Shown: one piece after another, positions 1 to 8,910 of the stretch
How the letters are laid out: each line of letters starts with the position of its first letter
Position numbering within the stretch: the first letter of the stretch is position 1
Assembly (NCBI RefSeq): GCF_002140975.2
Contig: NZ_CP147247.1
Coordinates: forward strand, 3,349,001-3,413,000
DNA length: 64,000 bases
Source: Enterococcus sp. 9E7_DIV0242
GTDB taxonomy: Bacteria; Bacillota; Bacilli; Lactobacillales; Enterococcaceae
Direction: 5' to 3'
Notes under the pieces: generated by a model
What the model was told of the DNA's origin: nothing
The model's input: only the letters and a program-made list of their open reading frames with translations
Database searches by the model: none
Translations under genes and position numbers: made by a program

Positions 1-1
1 G

Positions 2-925
2 GATTTTCTCCCTACGCTAGAAGATGGAGGAACGCTAAATGGTCAGTTATTAGGTTTGCCAATGTGGATCAATAGTAAAGTTCTTATTTATCGTAAAGAT
101 ATTTTTGCTGATGAGTCAAATAAGTCCGCGTTTAATAAAAAGTATGGGTATGAATTGAAAGTACCTGCTACTTGGGATGAGTATAAAGATTGTGCGGAAT
201 TTTTCACCAAAGATGATATGTACGGAACATCTGTATTTGGTATGGCCGGAGGCGACACGGTCTGCAGCTTTCTCGATCATGTGTCACAGGCAGGTGCGAT
301 GCCGTTGGTATTAGATGATAAGAATAACGTTCTTGTTGATGAGCAGCCCTATATAGATGCATTGCAATACCTATGTGACATTTATCAAGCTGGTTATGCG
401 CCGGAAGAAACATTAGCGGTAGCTTCAACAGAATCACAAGAAATGTTTAATAACGGAAAGCTGGCTATGCAATTGAACTGGAGCCATCAATACCCAGCTG
501 CGTATGCTTTAAATGAAGAAAATGTTGGTGTGGCCCCGATGATTGGTGGAACAGAAGGTGTAGCAGCAACGACAGGTCCTTGGTATGAGTGTGTGATGAA
601 GAATTCTGAAAATCAAGAAATAGCCATTGAGTACTTGAAATTTATGTATGACAACAATGAAAAATATATGACGGAAGGTGCCTTGAAAATCGCAGGCCGG
701 ACCTCAGTCTATGAAAAATATACATCAGAGCCTGGGAATGAGCATTTAGGAGCAGTAATGGACACATTGGATAATAAATTTTCACAAAACAGACCGGCAA
801 CCCCTTACTGGACTGAAATAGAAGAAGTATTAGCTGGTGCTATTCAATCCTCATTATCTGGTAAGGCAACTCCTGAATCTGCTTTAAAAGATGCTAAAAA
901 AGCTATTGAGGGAATCGTTGAGTAA
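2..925 (+). CDS. ABC sugar transporter solute-binding protein (5' truncated)
   Basis: Extracellular solute-binding protein of family 1 (CUT1 type), which would capture a sugar outside the cell for the two permeases downstream. The reading frame is open from base 2, so the signal peptide and N-terminus lie before the window; the first ATG at 56 is internal. About 307 residues are visible, rich in aromatic residues and ending in the helical tail typical of this family (KKAIEGIVE). The following genes suggest the ligand is a fructose-containing oligosaccharide or difructose anhydride; that is inference from context, not from the binding residues. Confidence 0.88.
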   Translation, partial: DFLPTLEDGGTLNGQLLGLPMWINSKVLIYRKDIFADESNKSAFNKKYGYELKVPATWDEYKDCAEFFTKDDMYGTSVFGMAGGDTVCSFLDHVSQAGAMPLVLDDKNNVLVDEQPYIDALQYLCDIYQAGYAPEETLAVASTESQEMFNNGKLAMQLNWSHQYPAAYALNEENVGVAPMIGGTEGVAATTGPWYECVMKNSENQEIAIEYLKFMYDNNEKYMTEGALKIAGRTSVYEKYTSEPGNEHLGAVMDTLDNKFSQNRPATPYWTEIEEVLAGAIQSSLSGKATPESALKDAKKAIEGIVE

Positions 926-1324
926 TTTGAAGAAGTATAAAGTGTCCCTTAAAAATAGATGTTTCACATACAATTTTTAAGAGTCACCTCAGTAAGCAAA
1001 ACGAAAATGTCACATACTCTAAATACGATTAAATGGCGAGCTAAAAGCCACACGATATCCTAGTACGATCTTATCCAAATTCGAGGCTATAACTAAACAT
1101 CACCTTTATCTGTTTATTTGGGGGAAGGAGTCAATAGATGCTGATGTCTCAGCCTTTGATAGGAAAGCGACTGCTTGATTGTAGCAACATATCAAGAATG
1201 TGGCTACTTGCAAGATTTCACCTTTTTCAGTCTTGCGATTATTCGTTTATTAGAAGCTGGTATCTTCGCATTTAGCCACTTTTAGCTCAACCTCATTATT
1301 ATGAAATTTTAGGAGGGAAAACCT
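926..1324. other. 399-bp non-coding gap inside the sugar operon
   Basis: No open frame of note. An interrupted stem is visible: CTTG (1174-1177) and GTAGC (1181-1185) pair with GCTAC (1203-1207) and CAAG (1211-1214). Such a stem after a binding-protein gene can protect the upstream mRNA and lower permease expression, which is common in ABC operons, but here it is inference. An AGGAGG ribosome binding site precedes the permease ATG at 1325. Confidence 0.4.
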
Positions 1325-2212
1325 ATGCAATTGATTTCCAGAAAAACAGTCCTTGCTTTTTTTCTGCCAGGTGCACTATTTATGGGAATTTTTATGATTT
1401 ACCCAATTTTTAAAATGGGTTTCGATAGTCTGTTCACTATTGATGCAAGTGGCGTAAGAGAATTTGTGGGTTTAGATAATTATGTAAAAGCTTTTACCAC
1501 GGATAGTTTTTTACATCCTTTGCGCAATACATTGCTCTATATTGTTATTGCGGTATCCATTGAGCTTGTTCTAGGTACCGCTTTAGCATTGGTGTTTGAA
1601 GCCAAATTTAAAGGAAACAATCTCATCCGATCGTTTATTTTGACTCCGTTGATGATCGCTCCATTGGTTGCCGGTCTTATTTGGAAGCTCATGCTGAGTG
1701 CTCAATTCGGTATCGTGAATCAGCTTCTTGTGAATACAGGGATTCTAAAAAATACGAACCAAATACTATGGCTTGCTGACGAGAAATGGTCTTTGATATC
1801 ATGCTGTATCGCTGATATATGGCTTACTACGCCATTTATGATGCTGATGATTTTGGCTGGGCTGCAAGGGCTGGATAGCAGTATGTTGGAAGCGGCTACG
1901 ATCGATGGTGCCAACTGGTGGCAGAAAATTTTGCAAATTAAATTACCTAATATTAAGCCTGTGCTTTTAACCGCTCTGTCTATCCGGATTATCGATGCTG
2001 CAAGAACCTTTGACATTGTTTGGGCAATGACACAAGGAGGCCCAAATAATTCTTCTGAATTGCTTAGTGTAGTGATTTATAAGACGTTGACAAGGTATAA
2101 CAAAGTTGGCTTTGCCAGTGCCATGGCGTTGATTCTAGTTGTTGTTCTTGTTATTTTCACCCTCGTATTTATGCAAGGATTGTGGAATCCTAAAAAGAAA
2201 CAAACCGCTTAA
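1325..2212 (+). CDS. ABC sugar permease, MalF/UgpA type
   Basis: First membrane subunit of a CUT1 sugar importer, 295 residues with about six transmembrane segments, the first at residues 8-28. The ATPase-docking EAA loop is clear near residue 189 (EAATIDGAN followed by the I.LP ending). An AGGAGG motif precedes the ATG. It is 11 bp from the second permease, so they are surely cotranscribed. No ATPase gene is present in the window; such importers often share an MsmK-type ATPase encoded elsewhere. Confidence 0.92.
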   Translation: MQLISRKTVLAFFLPGALFMGIFMIYPIFKMGFDSLFTIDASGVREFVGLDNYVKAFTTDSFLHPLRNTLLYIVIAVSIELVLGTALALVFEAKFKGNNLIRSFILTPLMIAPLVAGLIWKLMLSAQFGIVNQLLVNTGILKNTNQILWLADEKWSLISCCIADIWLTTPFMMLMILAGLQGLDSSMLEAATIDGANWWQKILQIKLPNIKPVLLTALSIRIIDAARTFDIVWAMTQGGPNNSSELLSVVIYKTLTRYNKVGFASAMALILVVVLVIFTLVFMQGLWNPKKKQTA

Positions 2213-2223
2213 GGAGGCAGACA

Positions 2224-3051
2224 ATGGAAAAGAAAAGTAATTTACATTTAAAAATAATGGTAATTGTAGGAATAATTTGTGCAATCATCTGGTCATTTCC
2301 TTATCTGTACCTTATTAGTTCAGCATTCAAACCTGGAACGGAGGTAGTGTCTATACCGGCTAAATTTTTTCCAAAAGAATTATCAATAGAAAATTTTACT
2401 GGTTTGTTTGACCGAATGCCTGCATTTCAATATATTTTTAATAGTTTTCTTGTGGCGATCTGCAGTACCTTGATCGCGGTGGTGTTAGGATCGCTTTCTT
2501 CTTATGCGATTCAACGCTCCGGAGCGAAAATTGCTGTTTTTCTAACGATCGTAGTTCTTTGCTTAAAGATGATTCCAACCTCAAGTATTGCTGTACCGAT
2601 TTATGAACTGATTACAAAAATGGGATTATATGATACAAAATTTGCATTGATCATCGTTTATGCTGCAATCAATATGCCGTTTGTCATGTGGATCATGTTG
2701 GGCTTTTATGAAGGAATTCCCATTGATATTGATGAAGCTGCTTGTGTGGATGGTGCGTCTAGCTTGAAAACATTCCTATATATTATTTTACCGATTTGTA
2801 AGCCAGGATTAGCGACATCGTTTGTGTTCACGCTCTTTCTTTCATGGAATGAATTTTTACTAGCACTGCTACTTACGAGTACAGAGGCTAAAACCTTCAC
2901 TGTCGGATTATCAGAATTTCTATCTGCGTATAGCATGGACTTAGGGCCTATGTGTGCAGGGGCATTGATTTTCAGTTTACCGGTTATGGTATTGTCGGTC
3001 TTTGCTCAGAAATTTATCGTTCAAGGTCTTACAGCAGGTGCTGTTAAATAG
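2224..3051 (+). CDS. ABC sugar permease, MalG/UgpE type
   Basis: Second membrane subunit of the same importer, 275 residues, about six transmembrane helices. The EAA motif lies near residue 170 (DEAACVDGAS, then IILP). A ribosome binding site (AAGGAGG) overlaps the end of the preceding permease. The two permeases would form the heterodimeric channel fed by the binding protein at the window start. Confidence 0.92.
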   Translation: MEKKSNLHLKIMVIVGIICAIIWSFPYLYLISSAFKPGTEVVSIPAKFFPKELSIENFTGLFDRMPAFQYIFNSFLVAICSTLIAVVLGSLSSYAIQRSGAKIAVFLTIVVLCLKMIPTSSIAVPIYELITKMGLYDTKFALIIVYAAINMPFVMWIMLGFYEGIPIDIDEAACVDGASSLKTFLYIILPICKPGLATSFVFTLFLSWNEFLLALLLTSTEAKTFTVGLSEFLSAYSMDLGPMCAGALIFSLPVMVLSVFAQKFIVQGLTAGAVK

Positions 3052-3109
3052 AATAAACACTATCGTTTTAAAATAGAGGATTATCGACGTCTAGGTAGGA
3101 GGAAGAAGC

Positions 3110-4486
3110 ATGAGCAATAGTAAAAATTATTATGATGTCACTGATTGGCCTGTGGGCGATCCTTATGAAGATATCGGTGAAGTGATCAATAGTATCATTG
3201 AAGACATAAAAAAAAGACAAGCCATCACAGACGTAAATGATGGGGGGAAACCAGGAGCGGTCATTTATCTTCCACCAGGAGATTACCATTTGAAAACACA
3301 AGTACTTATTGATATCAGCTATCTAAAAGTCATGGGATCAGGTCATGGATTTACTTCTTCAAGTATCCGCTTCAATGTTCCGCAAGAGGAGTGGTCTGAG
3401 TTACATGAGCTATGGCCTGGCGGAAGTCGTATTTTAGTGGATATTTCAACGGAGAATCTTGAAAATGAGGCAGAGGGAGCAGCCTTTTATATAGCTCGTG
3501 AGGGAAATCCACGAATCAGCTCTGTTGAATTTACCAATTTCTGTATTGATGGTCTTCATTTTATTGAGGATGGAACAAAGGAATTGAATCCGGAAAATAC
3601 CTATGTTAATAAAAAAACAGGGATTTATGTGGCCAGCGCACAGGACTCCTTTAGAATTACAGAAATGGGCTTTGTCTACTTAGAGCATGGCCTAACGATC
3701 TACCATGCTGATGCACTCACGGTTCATGATAATTTTATTGCGGAATGCGGCAATTGCATTGAGCTACGCGGTTGGGGACAAGCATCGAAAGTGACTGAAA
3801 ACTTGATTGGTGCTGGTTTTAAAGGGTATTCAATTTTTGCAGAAAATTTTGGTGGGTTGATGATCACGTCAAATAATGTTTTTCCCAGAGGGAAAAGTAG
3901 TGTGCATTTGTCTGGTGTAACACGCTCGTTAGTTGCGAGTAATCGGCTACATGCATTTTACCCGGGAATGTTAGTACTTGAAAAAAATTGTTCTGAAAAT
4001 CTCGTTTCTTCTAATCACTTCCTAAGAGACTATGAACCGTGGGCGCCTTTACAGCATCGAAATAATGGCTTGGATGATTTATATGGTCTGATTTATATCA
4101 ATGGCAATAACAATTCGTTCCTTGGAAACCATATATCTAACGTGCTGAATGAGGAAGGAATCACACCATCTGGAGCGACTCCGGTAATTATTCGGATTGC
4201 TGAGGGGCAGGGCAATTGGATTTCCAATAATCATGTTGTGGCAACCGAGGCTGAGGTTGAGAGCAGTGACTCCTGTTTTTCTGCACAAGTTGAATCACTA
4301 CTGAAAACAGATACTGCAGACCAGCTTTCAGTAATCACTGTTTTAGTCGAAGATAGCTCAAATGGAAATACAATTCTTGATTCAGGAACGGAGAGTCAAG
4401 TGAGTATGAATCGTACATTAAATGCTTTTAGACCAACGCCTGATATTGGGGTAGAGCATAAGGAGGATGAACAGCTTGTTCAATGA
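3110..4486 (+). CDS. GH91 family enzyme: difructose anhydride III hydrolase or inulin fructotransferase
   Basis: 458-residue right-handed beta-helix protein that I recognise as glycoside hydrolase family 91, the inulin fructotransferase / DFA-III hydrolase family. Conserved stretches include the IYLPPGDYHL strand, MGFVYLEHGL, IAECGNCIEL and the NGLDDLYG loop. Asp207 (in VHDN) and Glu218 (in CIEL) are 11 residues apart, the same spacing as the catalytic Asp233/Glu244 pair I remember from the Bacillus enzyme. Most inulin fructotransferases are secreted, but this one starts MSNSKNYYDV with no signal peptide, so it should act inside the cell. With an importer upstream and a beta-fructosidase and fructokinase downstream, hydrolysis of imported DFA-III to inulobiose is the best reading; intracellular cleavage of short inulin is the alternative. 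Confidence 0.85.
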   Translation: MSNSKNYYDVTDWPVGDPYEDIGEVINSIIEDIKKRQAITDVNDGGKPGAVIYLPPGDYHLKTQVLIDISYLKVMGSGHGFTSSSIRFNVPQEEWSELHELWPGGSRILVDISTENLENEAEGAAFYIAREGNPRISSVEFTNFCIDGLHFIEDGTKELNPENTYVNKKTGIYVASAQDSFRITEMGFVYLEHGLTIYHADALTVHDNFIAECGNCIELRGWGQASKVTENLIGAGFKGYSIFAENFGGLMITSNNVFPRGKSSVHLSGVTRSLVASNRLHAFYPGMLVLEKNCSENLVSSNHFLRDYEPWAPLQHRNNGLDDLYGLIYINGNNNSFLGNHISNVLNEEGITPSGATPVIIRIAEGQGNWISNNHVVATEAEVESSDSCFSAQVESLLKTDTADQLSVITVLVEDSSNGNTILDSGTESQVSMNRTLNAFRPTPDIGVEHKEDEQLVQ

Positions 4487-5975
4487 GCGAATGACTGAAA
4501 AAATCAGAGCTGCCCAAAGAGTGATTGATGCGAATAAGGAAACTGTCAGTAAAGGGGAAATGAGACAACAGTATCATTTCATGCCGGAAGCAGGTTGGCT
4601 TAATGATCCGAATGGTTTGATTTATTTCAAAGAGAACTATCACTTTTTTTATCAGTGTAATCCATATGATTCTTTTTGGGGAGCGATGCACTGGGGGCAT
4701 GCAGTAAGTGATGATTTATTGCATTGGGAATATTTACCATTGGCTTTAGCCCCTAGTCATGAATACGATGACCATCCACAGGGCGGCTGCTTTTCCGGAA
4801 GTGCTATTGAGCACAATGGCAGGCTATACCTTTTCTATACAAGTGCTGCTAATAGTGGAGGTGGTGTGATTCAAAATCAAAGCATGGCCTACAGTGACGA
4901 TGGAATCAATTTTCAAAAGTTTGAGAAGAACCCCATTATTGTTTCTCCACCATCAGGATATGACATGGTTGATTTTCGAGATCCTAAAGTTTGGAAACAC
5001 GACGAGTTCTTTTATATGGTTGTCAGTGGTAAAAAGGATCAGTTAGCTCATGCGCTTTTGTATCGTTCGAAGAATCTGGAAGATTGGGCGTTCTTTAATG
5101 TATTAGCTGAAAGCCGTGGTGAGTTGGGTTATATGTGGGAATGTCCGGACTTCTTCTCTATAACAAATGAACAAGGCGAAAAATACGTTCTGACTTTTTC
5201 ACCGATGGGTGTTGAGGAAAGAACCAGTATTTACTTAGTTGGAGAGATGAATTATGACACTGGTAAATTCAATTATTCCACGATGGGGACGATCGATTGG
5301 GGATTGGATTACTACGCACCACAATCCTTTTTGGATAAAAAGGGCCGTCGTATCATGGTTGCTTGGGCAAATGAATGGCAGTGGATGCCTTGGTGGAAGG
5401 ACTGGGGACCGACCTATAAGGAAGGCTGGTGTGGATCGTTCAATCTTTTGAGAGAAGTCGTACTTGATGAGGACAACAGACTGAAGTTTTTACCCATTAA
5501 TGAATTGAAAAGTATTCGTTTGCGGGAATGTACGCTTGAAAAAGAAATAATTGAACAAGAAGAGCTGTTGATTCCAACGGCTGATGGAAATAGTTTTGAA
5601 ATGATGTTGACCATTGATTTGACAAAAACGACGGCAACACAGTTTTCGCTGAAATTGAGATGTAATGAGGAGTTGGCAACTATAGCGACCTTTGATTTAG
5701 CGAAGCAAATGCTCTATGTGAACCGTGACCATTCTGATAATTGGAGTAACGGAACGAGTAAAAGTACCTTACTACTTCAAGAGGAGGAGCGACTGATTAT
5801 TCATTTGTTTAGTGATCAATCATCCATTGAATTGTTTACGGACAACTATAAAACCAATCATAGTCTAAATGTCTTTGCAGGAAGTGATCAAAATAAGAAT
5901 TTTTTGTCGGTAGATAAAGGGCAGCTTGTAGTAGAAGAGCTTGTCACTTGGAGTTTGGCTAAAACGATGCTGTAA
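4476..5975 (+). CDS. GH32 beta-fructosidase (inulobiose/sucrose hydrolase)
   Basis: Glycoside hydrolase family 32 enzyme of about 499 residues. All three hallmark motifs are present: WLNDPNG near residue 41 (nucleophile Asp), FRDP near 168, and ECPDFF near 222 (acid/base Glu). A C-terminal beta-sandwich follows. No signal peptide, so cytoplasmic. In this operon it would split inulobiose or short fructans released by the GH91 enzyme into fructose. Start choice: AAGGAGG ends at 4466, directly against the ATG at 4467, too close to be used; the in-frame TTG at 4476 has a 9-nt spacing and is preferred. ATG 4491 is a further option. The gene overlaps the end of the GH91 gene. Confidence 0.93.
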   Translation: MFNERMTEKIRAAQRVIDANKETVSKGEMRQQYHFMPEAGWLNDPNGLIYFKENYHFFYQCNPYDSFWGAMHWGHAVSDDLLHWEYLPLALAPSHEYDDHPQGGCFSGSAIEHNGRLYLFYTSAANSGGGVIQNQSMAYSDDGINFQKFEKNPIIVSPPSGYDMVDFRDPKVWKHDEFFYMVVSGKKDQLAHALLYRSKNLEDWAFFNVLAESRGELGYMWECPDFFSITNEQGEKYVLTFSPMGVEERTSIYLVGEMNYDTGKFNYSTMGTIDWGLDYYAPQSFLDKKGRRIMVAWANEWQWMPWWKDWGPTYKEGWCGSFNLLREVVLDEDNRLKFLPINELKSIRLRECTLEKEIIEQEELLIPTADGNSFEMMLTIDLTKTTATQFSLKLRCNEELATIATFDLAKQMLYVNRDHSDNWSNGTSKSTLLLQEEERLIIHLFSDQSSIELFTDNYKTNHSLNVFAGSDQNKNFLSVDKGQLVVEELVTWSLAKTML

Positions 5976-6026
5976 TAATGCTGGCGTGAGAGTATAGCTC
6001 AAGTATTTTGAAAATGGAGGATTCTA

Positions 6027-7013
6027 ATGAAGACAATTGATGTAACGGCCCTAGGAGAAATTTTAATTGATTTTACCGAAAATGGTGTCAGTTCTCAAGG
6101 TAATCCGATAATTGAAGTCAATCCAGGTGGGGCTCCTTGTAATGTCTTGGCAATGCTTCGTAAATTTGATCGGCAGGTAGCATTTATTGGAAAAGTAGGA
6201 AATGATACGTTTGGGCATTTCTTAAGGCAAAGAGTTTCTGAGCTGGGGATCGATACCCAACATTTATTTATTGATAAAGAGGTTCATACTACCTTGGCTT
6301 TTGTTCATACAATGAAGAATGGGGATCGTGATTTTTCGTTTTACCGTGATCCAGGAGCTGATAGGATGCTAAATGAGTTTGAAATAGATGAAGACTTGAT
6401 CAAAAAAACGAAAATTTTTCATTTCGGCACGCTATCAATGACTCATGTAGGAGTGCGCAAAGCGACATTGAAGGCTTTATCTATTGCTAAGGAGAGCGGC
6501 TGTATCATTTCTTTTGATCCAAATATTCGTGAACCTTTATGGAAGTCATTAGAGGATGCAAGGCAACAGGTGGAAACAAGTCTGGCGTATTGTGATGTTT
6601 TAAAGATATCTGACAATGAAATCCGATGGTTTACGGGAGAAAATGATTTTTCTGCTGGAGTGAATAAGCTACGAGAAAAATTTGACCTTCCATTGATTTT
6701 AGTTTCCATGGGTGAAAAAGGGAGTAGAGCCTACTATAAAGAGTTGATTGTTGAGTCAGAGGCATTTCGCAATAAAAATACAATCGATACCACAGGTGCT
6801 GGTGATACTTTTTTTGGCTGTGTTCTTAACTACATTTTAGACTGGGGCTTGGATGAGCTTGATGAAGGGAAGTTGCGCTCAATGCTTCGCGTTGCAAATG
6901 CAGCTGCATCATTGATAACAACGAGAAAAGGTGCGTTATGCTCAATGTTTGAGCAAGAAGAAATTCAGTCATTCATTGAGTCAAGGAAAATAATGAATAG
7001 TGAAAAATACTAA
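6027..7013 (+). CDS. Fructokinase, PfkB (ribokinase) family
   Basis: 328-residue PfkB-family sugar kinase. It carries the N-terminal glycine pair region (NPGGAPCNV) and the C-terminal signature DTTGAGDTF near residues 252-260, whose GAGD aspartate is the catalytic base. It phosphorylates fructose with ATP, feeding the fructose made by the GH91/GH32 steps into glycolysis. A GGAGG motif precedes the ATG. It is the last gene of the operon; no plus-strand terminator with a T-run follows clearly. Confidence 0.9.
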   Translation: MKTIDVTALGEILIDFTENGVSSQGNPIIEVNPGGAPCNVLAMLRKFDRQVAFIGKVGNDTFGHFLRQRVSELGIDTQHLFIDKEVHTTLAFVHTMKNGDRDFSFYRDPGADRMLNEFEIDEDLIKKTKIFHFGTLSMTHVGVRKATLKALSIAKESGCIISFDPNIREPLWKSLEDARQQVETSLAYCDVLKISDNEIRWFTGENDFSAGVNKLREKFDLPLILVSMGEKGSRAYYKELIVESEAFRNKNTIDTTGAGDTFFGCVLNYILDWGLDELDEGKLRSMLRVANAAASLITTRKGALCSMFEQEEIQSFIESRKIMNSEKY

Positions 7014-7060
7014 GGGAAAAGAAGCTGTATTAACTAACAAAATCAAGATGAGCTCATCAT

Positions 7061-7093
7061 AAAAAAGAACCGATGGAGCATGTCCATCGGTTC
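7061..7093 (-). terminator. Rho-independent terminator of the protease gene
   Basis: GAACCGATGGA (7067-7077) pairs perfectly with TCCATCGGTTC (7083-7093) around a 5-nt loop. The A-run at 7061-7066 gives a T-run on the minus strand, so it ends minus-strand transcripts coming from the protease and its decayed tail. It may also stop the fructokinase operon. Confidence 0.75.
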
Positions 7094-7149
7094 CAGAAAT
7101 TATAACGTCTATAAGGATATTAGACACTTTTTTCAATTAGAAACTATTG

Positions 7150-7683
7150 TATTGCTTAATTAATAATTTCTATCCGGTTATTAAAAGTACTAGAATAGCC
7201 ATTAATAAGTTTAGTATCTACATAACATCGGCTTACTTTCTTGTTTTTCAATAGTAATCAATCCGGTTTGCTCCCTGATTATAGTATCTTTATCTGCTTC
7301 TGGCATATAATTCGGGTGATATACTTCTATTTCAGACAGACAATGGACCTTGATATTCAATGACTTTGTTGTCTTGAGTGCCATTAGCTCATAAGAAATG
7401 GCTGCTATTTCAGTTCAATGCGCTAATTGAATTTCATCACTTGTATTGTTCCTTCTGAACCAATAGGCAAAGGATCGTTCAAGCTATTATTTTTGTGAAG
7501 TGCAACACTATAAGTTCTACCTGCAATTAGAGAACTAATATGATTGAACAGGACCTTGTCTTCAGTTACTGTATGTGTACCTAGTGAACCAGATAAGACA
7601 AGACTGAAAAATGTGTTGTTATTTCCTTTAGTTCGCTCAACTCTGGTTACATAAAGCTCAGATTCTTCCGGTGTGAAGCTAAA
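7150..7683 (-). pseudogene. Decayed third C-terminal repeat of the cysteine protease
   Basis: Reading the minus strand past the protease stop codon continues the same 615-bp repeat in frame (TPEES.LYVTRVERTKG, then SSLIAGRTYSVALHKN, then NDPLP). The stop arises where the other copies have a TAT tyrosine codon: here it is TAG. Farther on there are more stops and a 1-nt deletion, and similarity fades near 7150. The protease therefore once ended with at least one more repeat domain. Confidence 0.8.
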
Positions 7684-8910
7684 CTAATCCAAACCTCCTG
7701 AGTATTCTGTAGTAGAATCAACTGCTTCATTTAAGTTCAGTTTTGTTGCAAAGCGGAAATCATTACTGTAATCATCAGAAACTTCAATCCGCTGGTTAAG
7801 CACATTAAAAGTGCCTTGAACAAATGTAGTACTCACGTAGTATTGACTTACTCCTTGGTTTTCAGCGGTAATCAGTCCGGTTTGATCGATACTAATATTG
7901 TTTTTGTTCCACTCAGTTGCATACTTTAGTTTATACACCTCTATTTCCGGTGGGCAATCTACCTGTACATTCAGGGATTTGGTCGTCCCAAGTGCCATTA
8001 GCTCATAAGAAGTGACTGCGGATTTTAGTTCAATACTTCGGCTGAGCTTCATCACTTTTAACGTTCCTTCTGAGCCGGCAGGCAAAGGATCATTCAAGCT
8101 ATTATTTTTGTGAAGTGCAACACTATAAGTTCTACCTGCAATTAGAGAACTAACATGATTGTACAAAGACTTATCTTCAGTCACTGCATACGCGTCTGTT
8201 GAACCAGATAAGACAAGACTGAAAAATGTGTTGTTATCTCCTTTGGTTCGCTCAACTCTGGTTACATAAAGCCCGGATTCTTCCGGTGTGAAGCTAAAAT
8301 AATCCAAATCTCCTGAGTATTCTGTAGTAAAATCAACTGCTTCATTTAAGTTCAGTTTTGTTGCAAAGCGGAAATCATTACTGTGATCATCAGAAACTTC
8401 GATTCGCTGGTTAAGCACATTAAAAGTGCCTTGAACAAATGTAGTACTCACGTAGTATTGACTTACTCCTTGGTTTTCAGCGGTAATCAGTCCGGTTTGA
8501 TCGATACTAATATTGTTTTTGTTCCACTCAGTTGCATACTTTAGTTTATACACCTCTATTTCCGGTGGGCAATCTACCTGTACATCCAGGGATTTTGTCG
8601 TCCCAAGTGCCATTAGCTCATAAGAAGTGACTGCAGATTTTAGTTCAATACTTCGGCTGAGCTTCATCACTTTTAACGTTCCTTCTGAGCCGGCAGGCAA
8701 AGGATCATTCAAGCTATTATTTTTGTGAAGTGCAACACTATAAGTTCTACCTGCAATTAGAGAACTAACATGATTGTATAAAGACTTATCTTCAGTCACT
8801 GCATACGCGTCTGTTGAACCAGATAAGACAAGACTGAAAAATGTGTTGTTATCTCCTTTGGTTCGCTCAACTCTGGTTACATAAAGCCCGGATTCTTCCG
8901 GCGTGAAGCT
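7150..8910. repeat. Tandem 615-bp repeats (two intact, one decayed)
   Basis: The same sequence recurs at a 615-bp period: reference points at 7681, 8296 and 8911. The two intact copies (7681-8295 and 8296-8910) are almost identical in DNA, which points to recent duplication or gene conversion. The copy below 7681 is clearly diverged. Each unit encodes 205 residues. Confidence 0.88.

Noticed and set aside
7067..7093. Hairpin as a plus-strand terminator of the fructose operon
   Set aside because: The T-run is on the minus-strand side; plus-strand sequence after the stem is mixed, so its main role is for the protease transcript.
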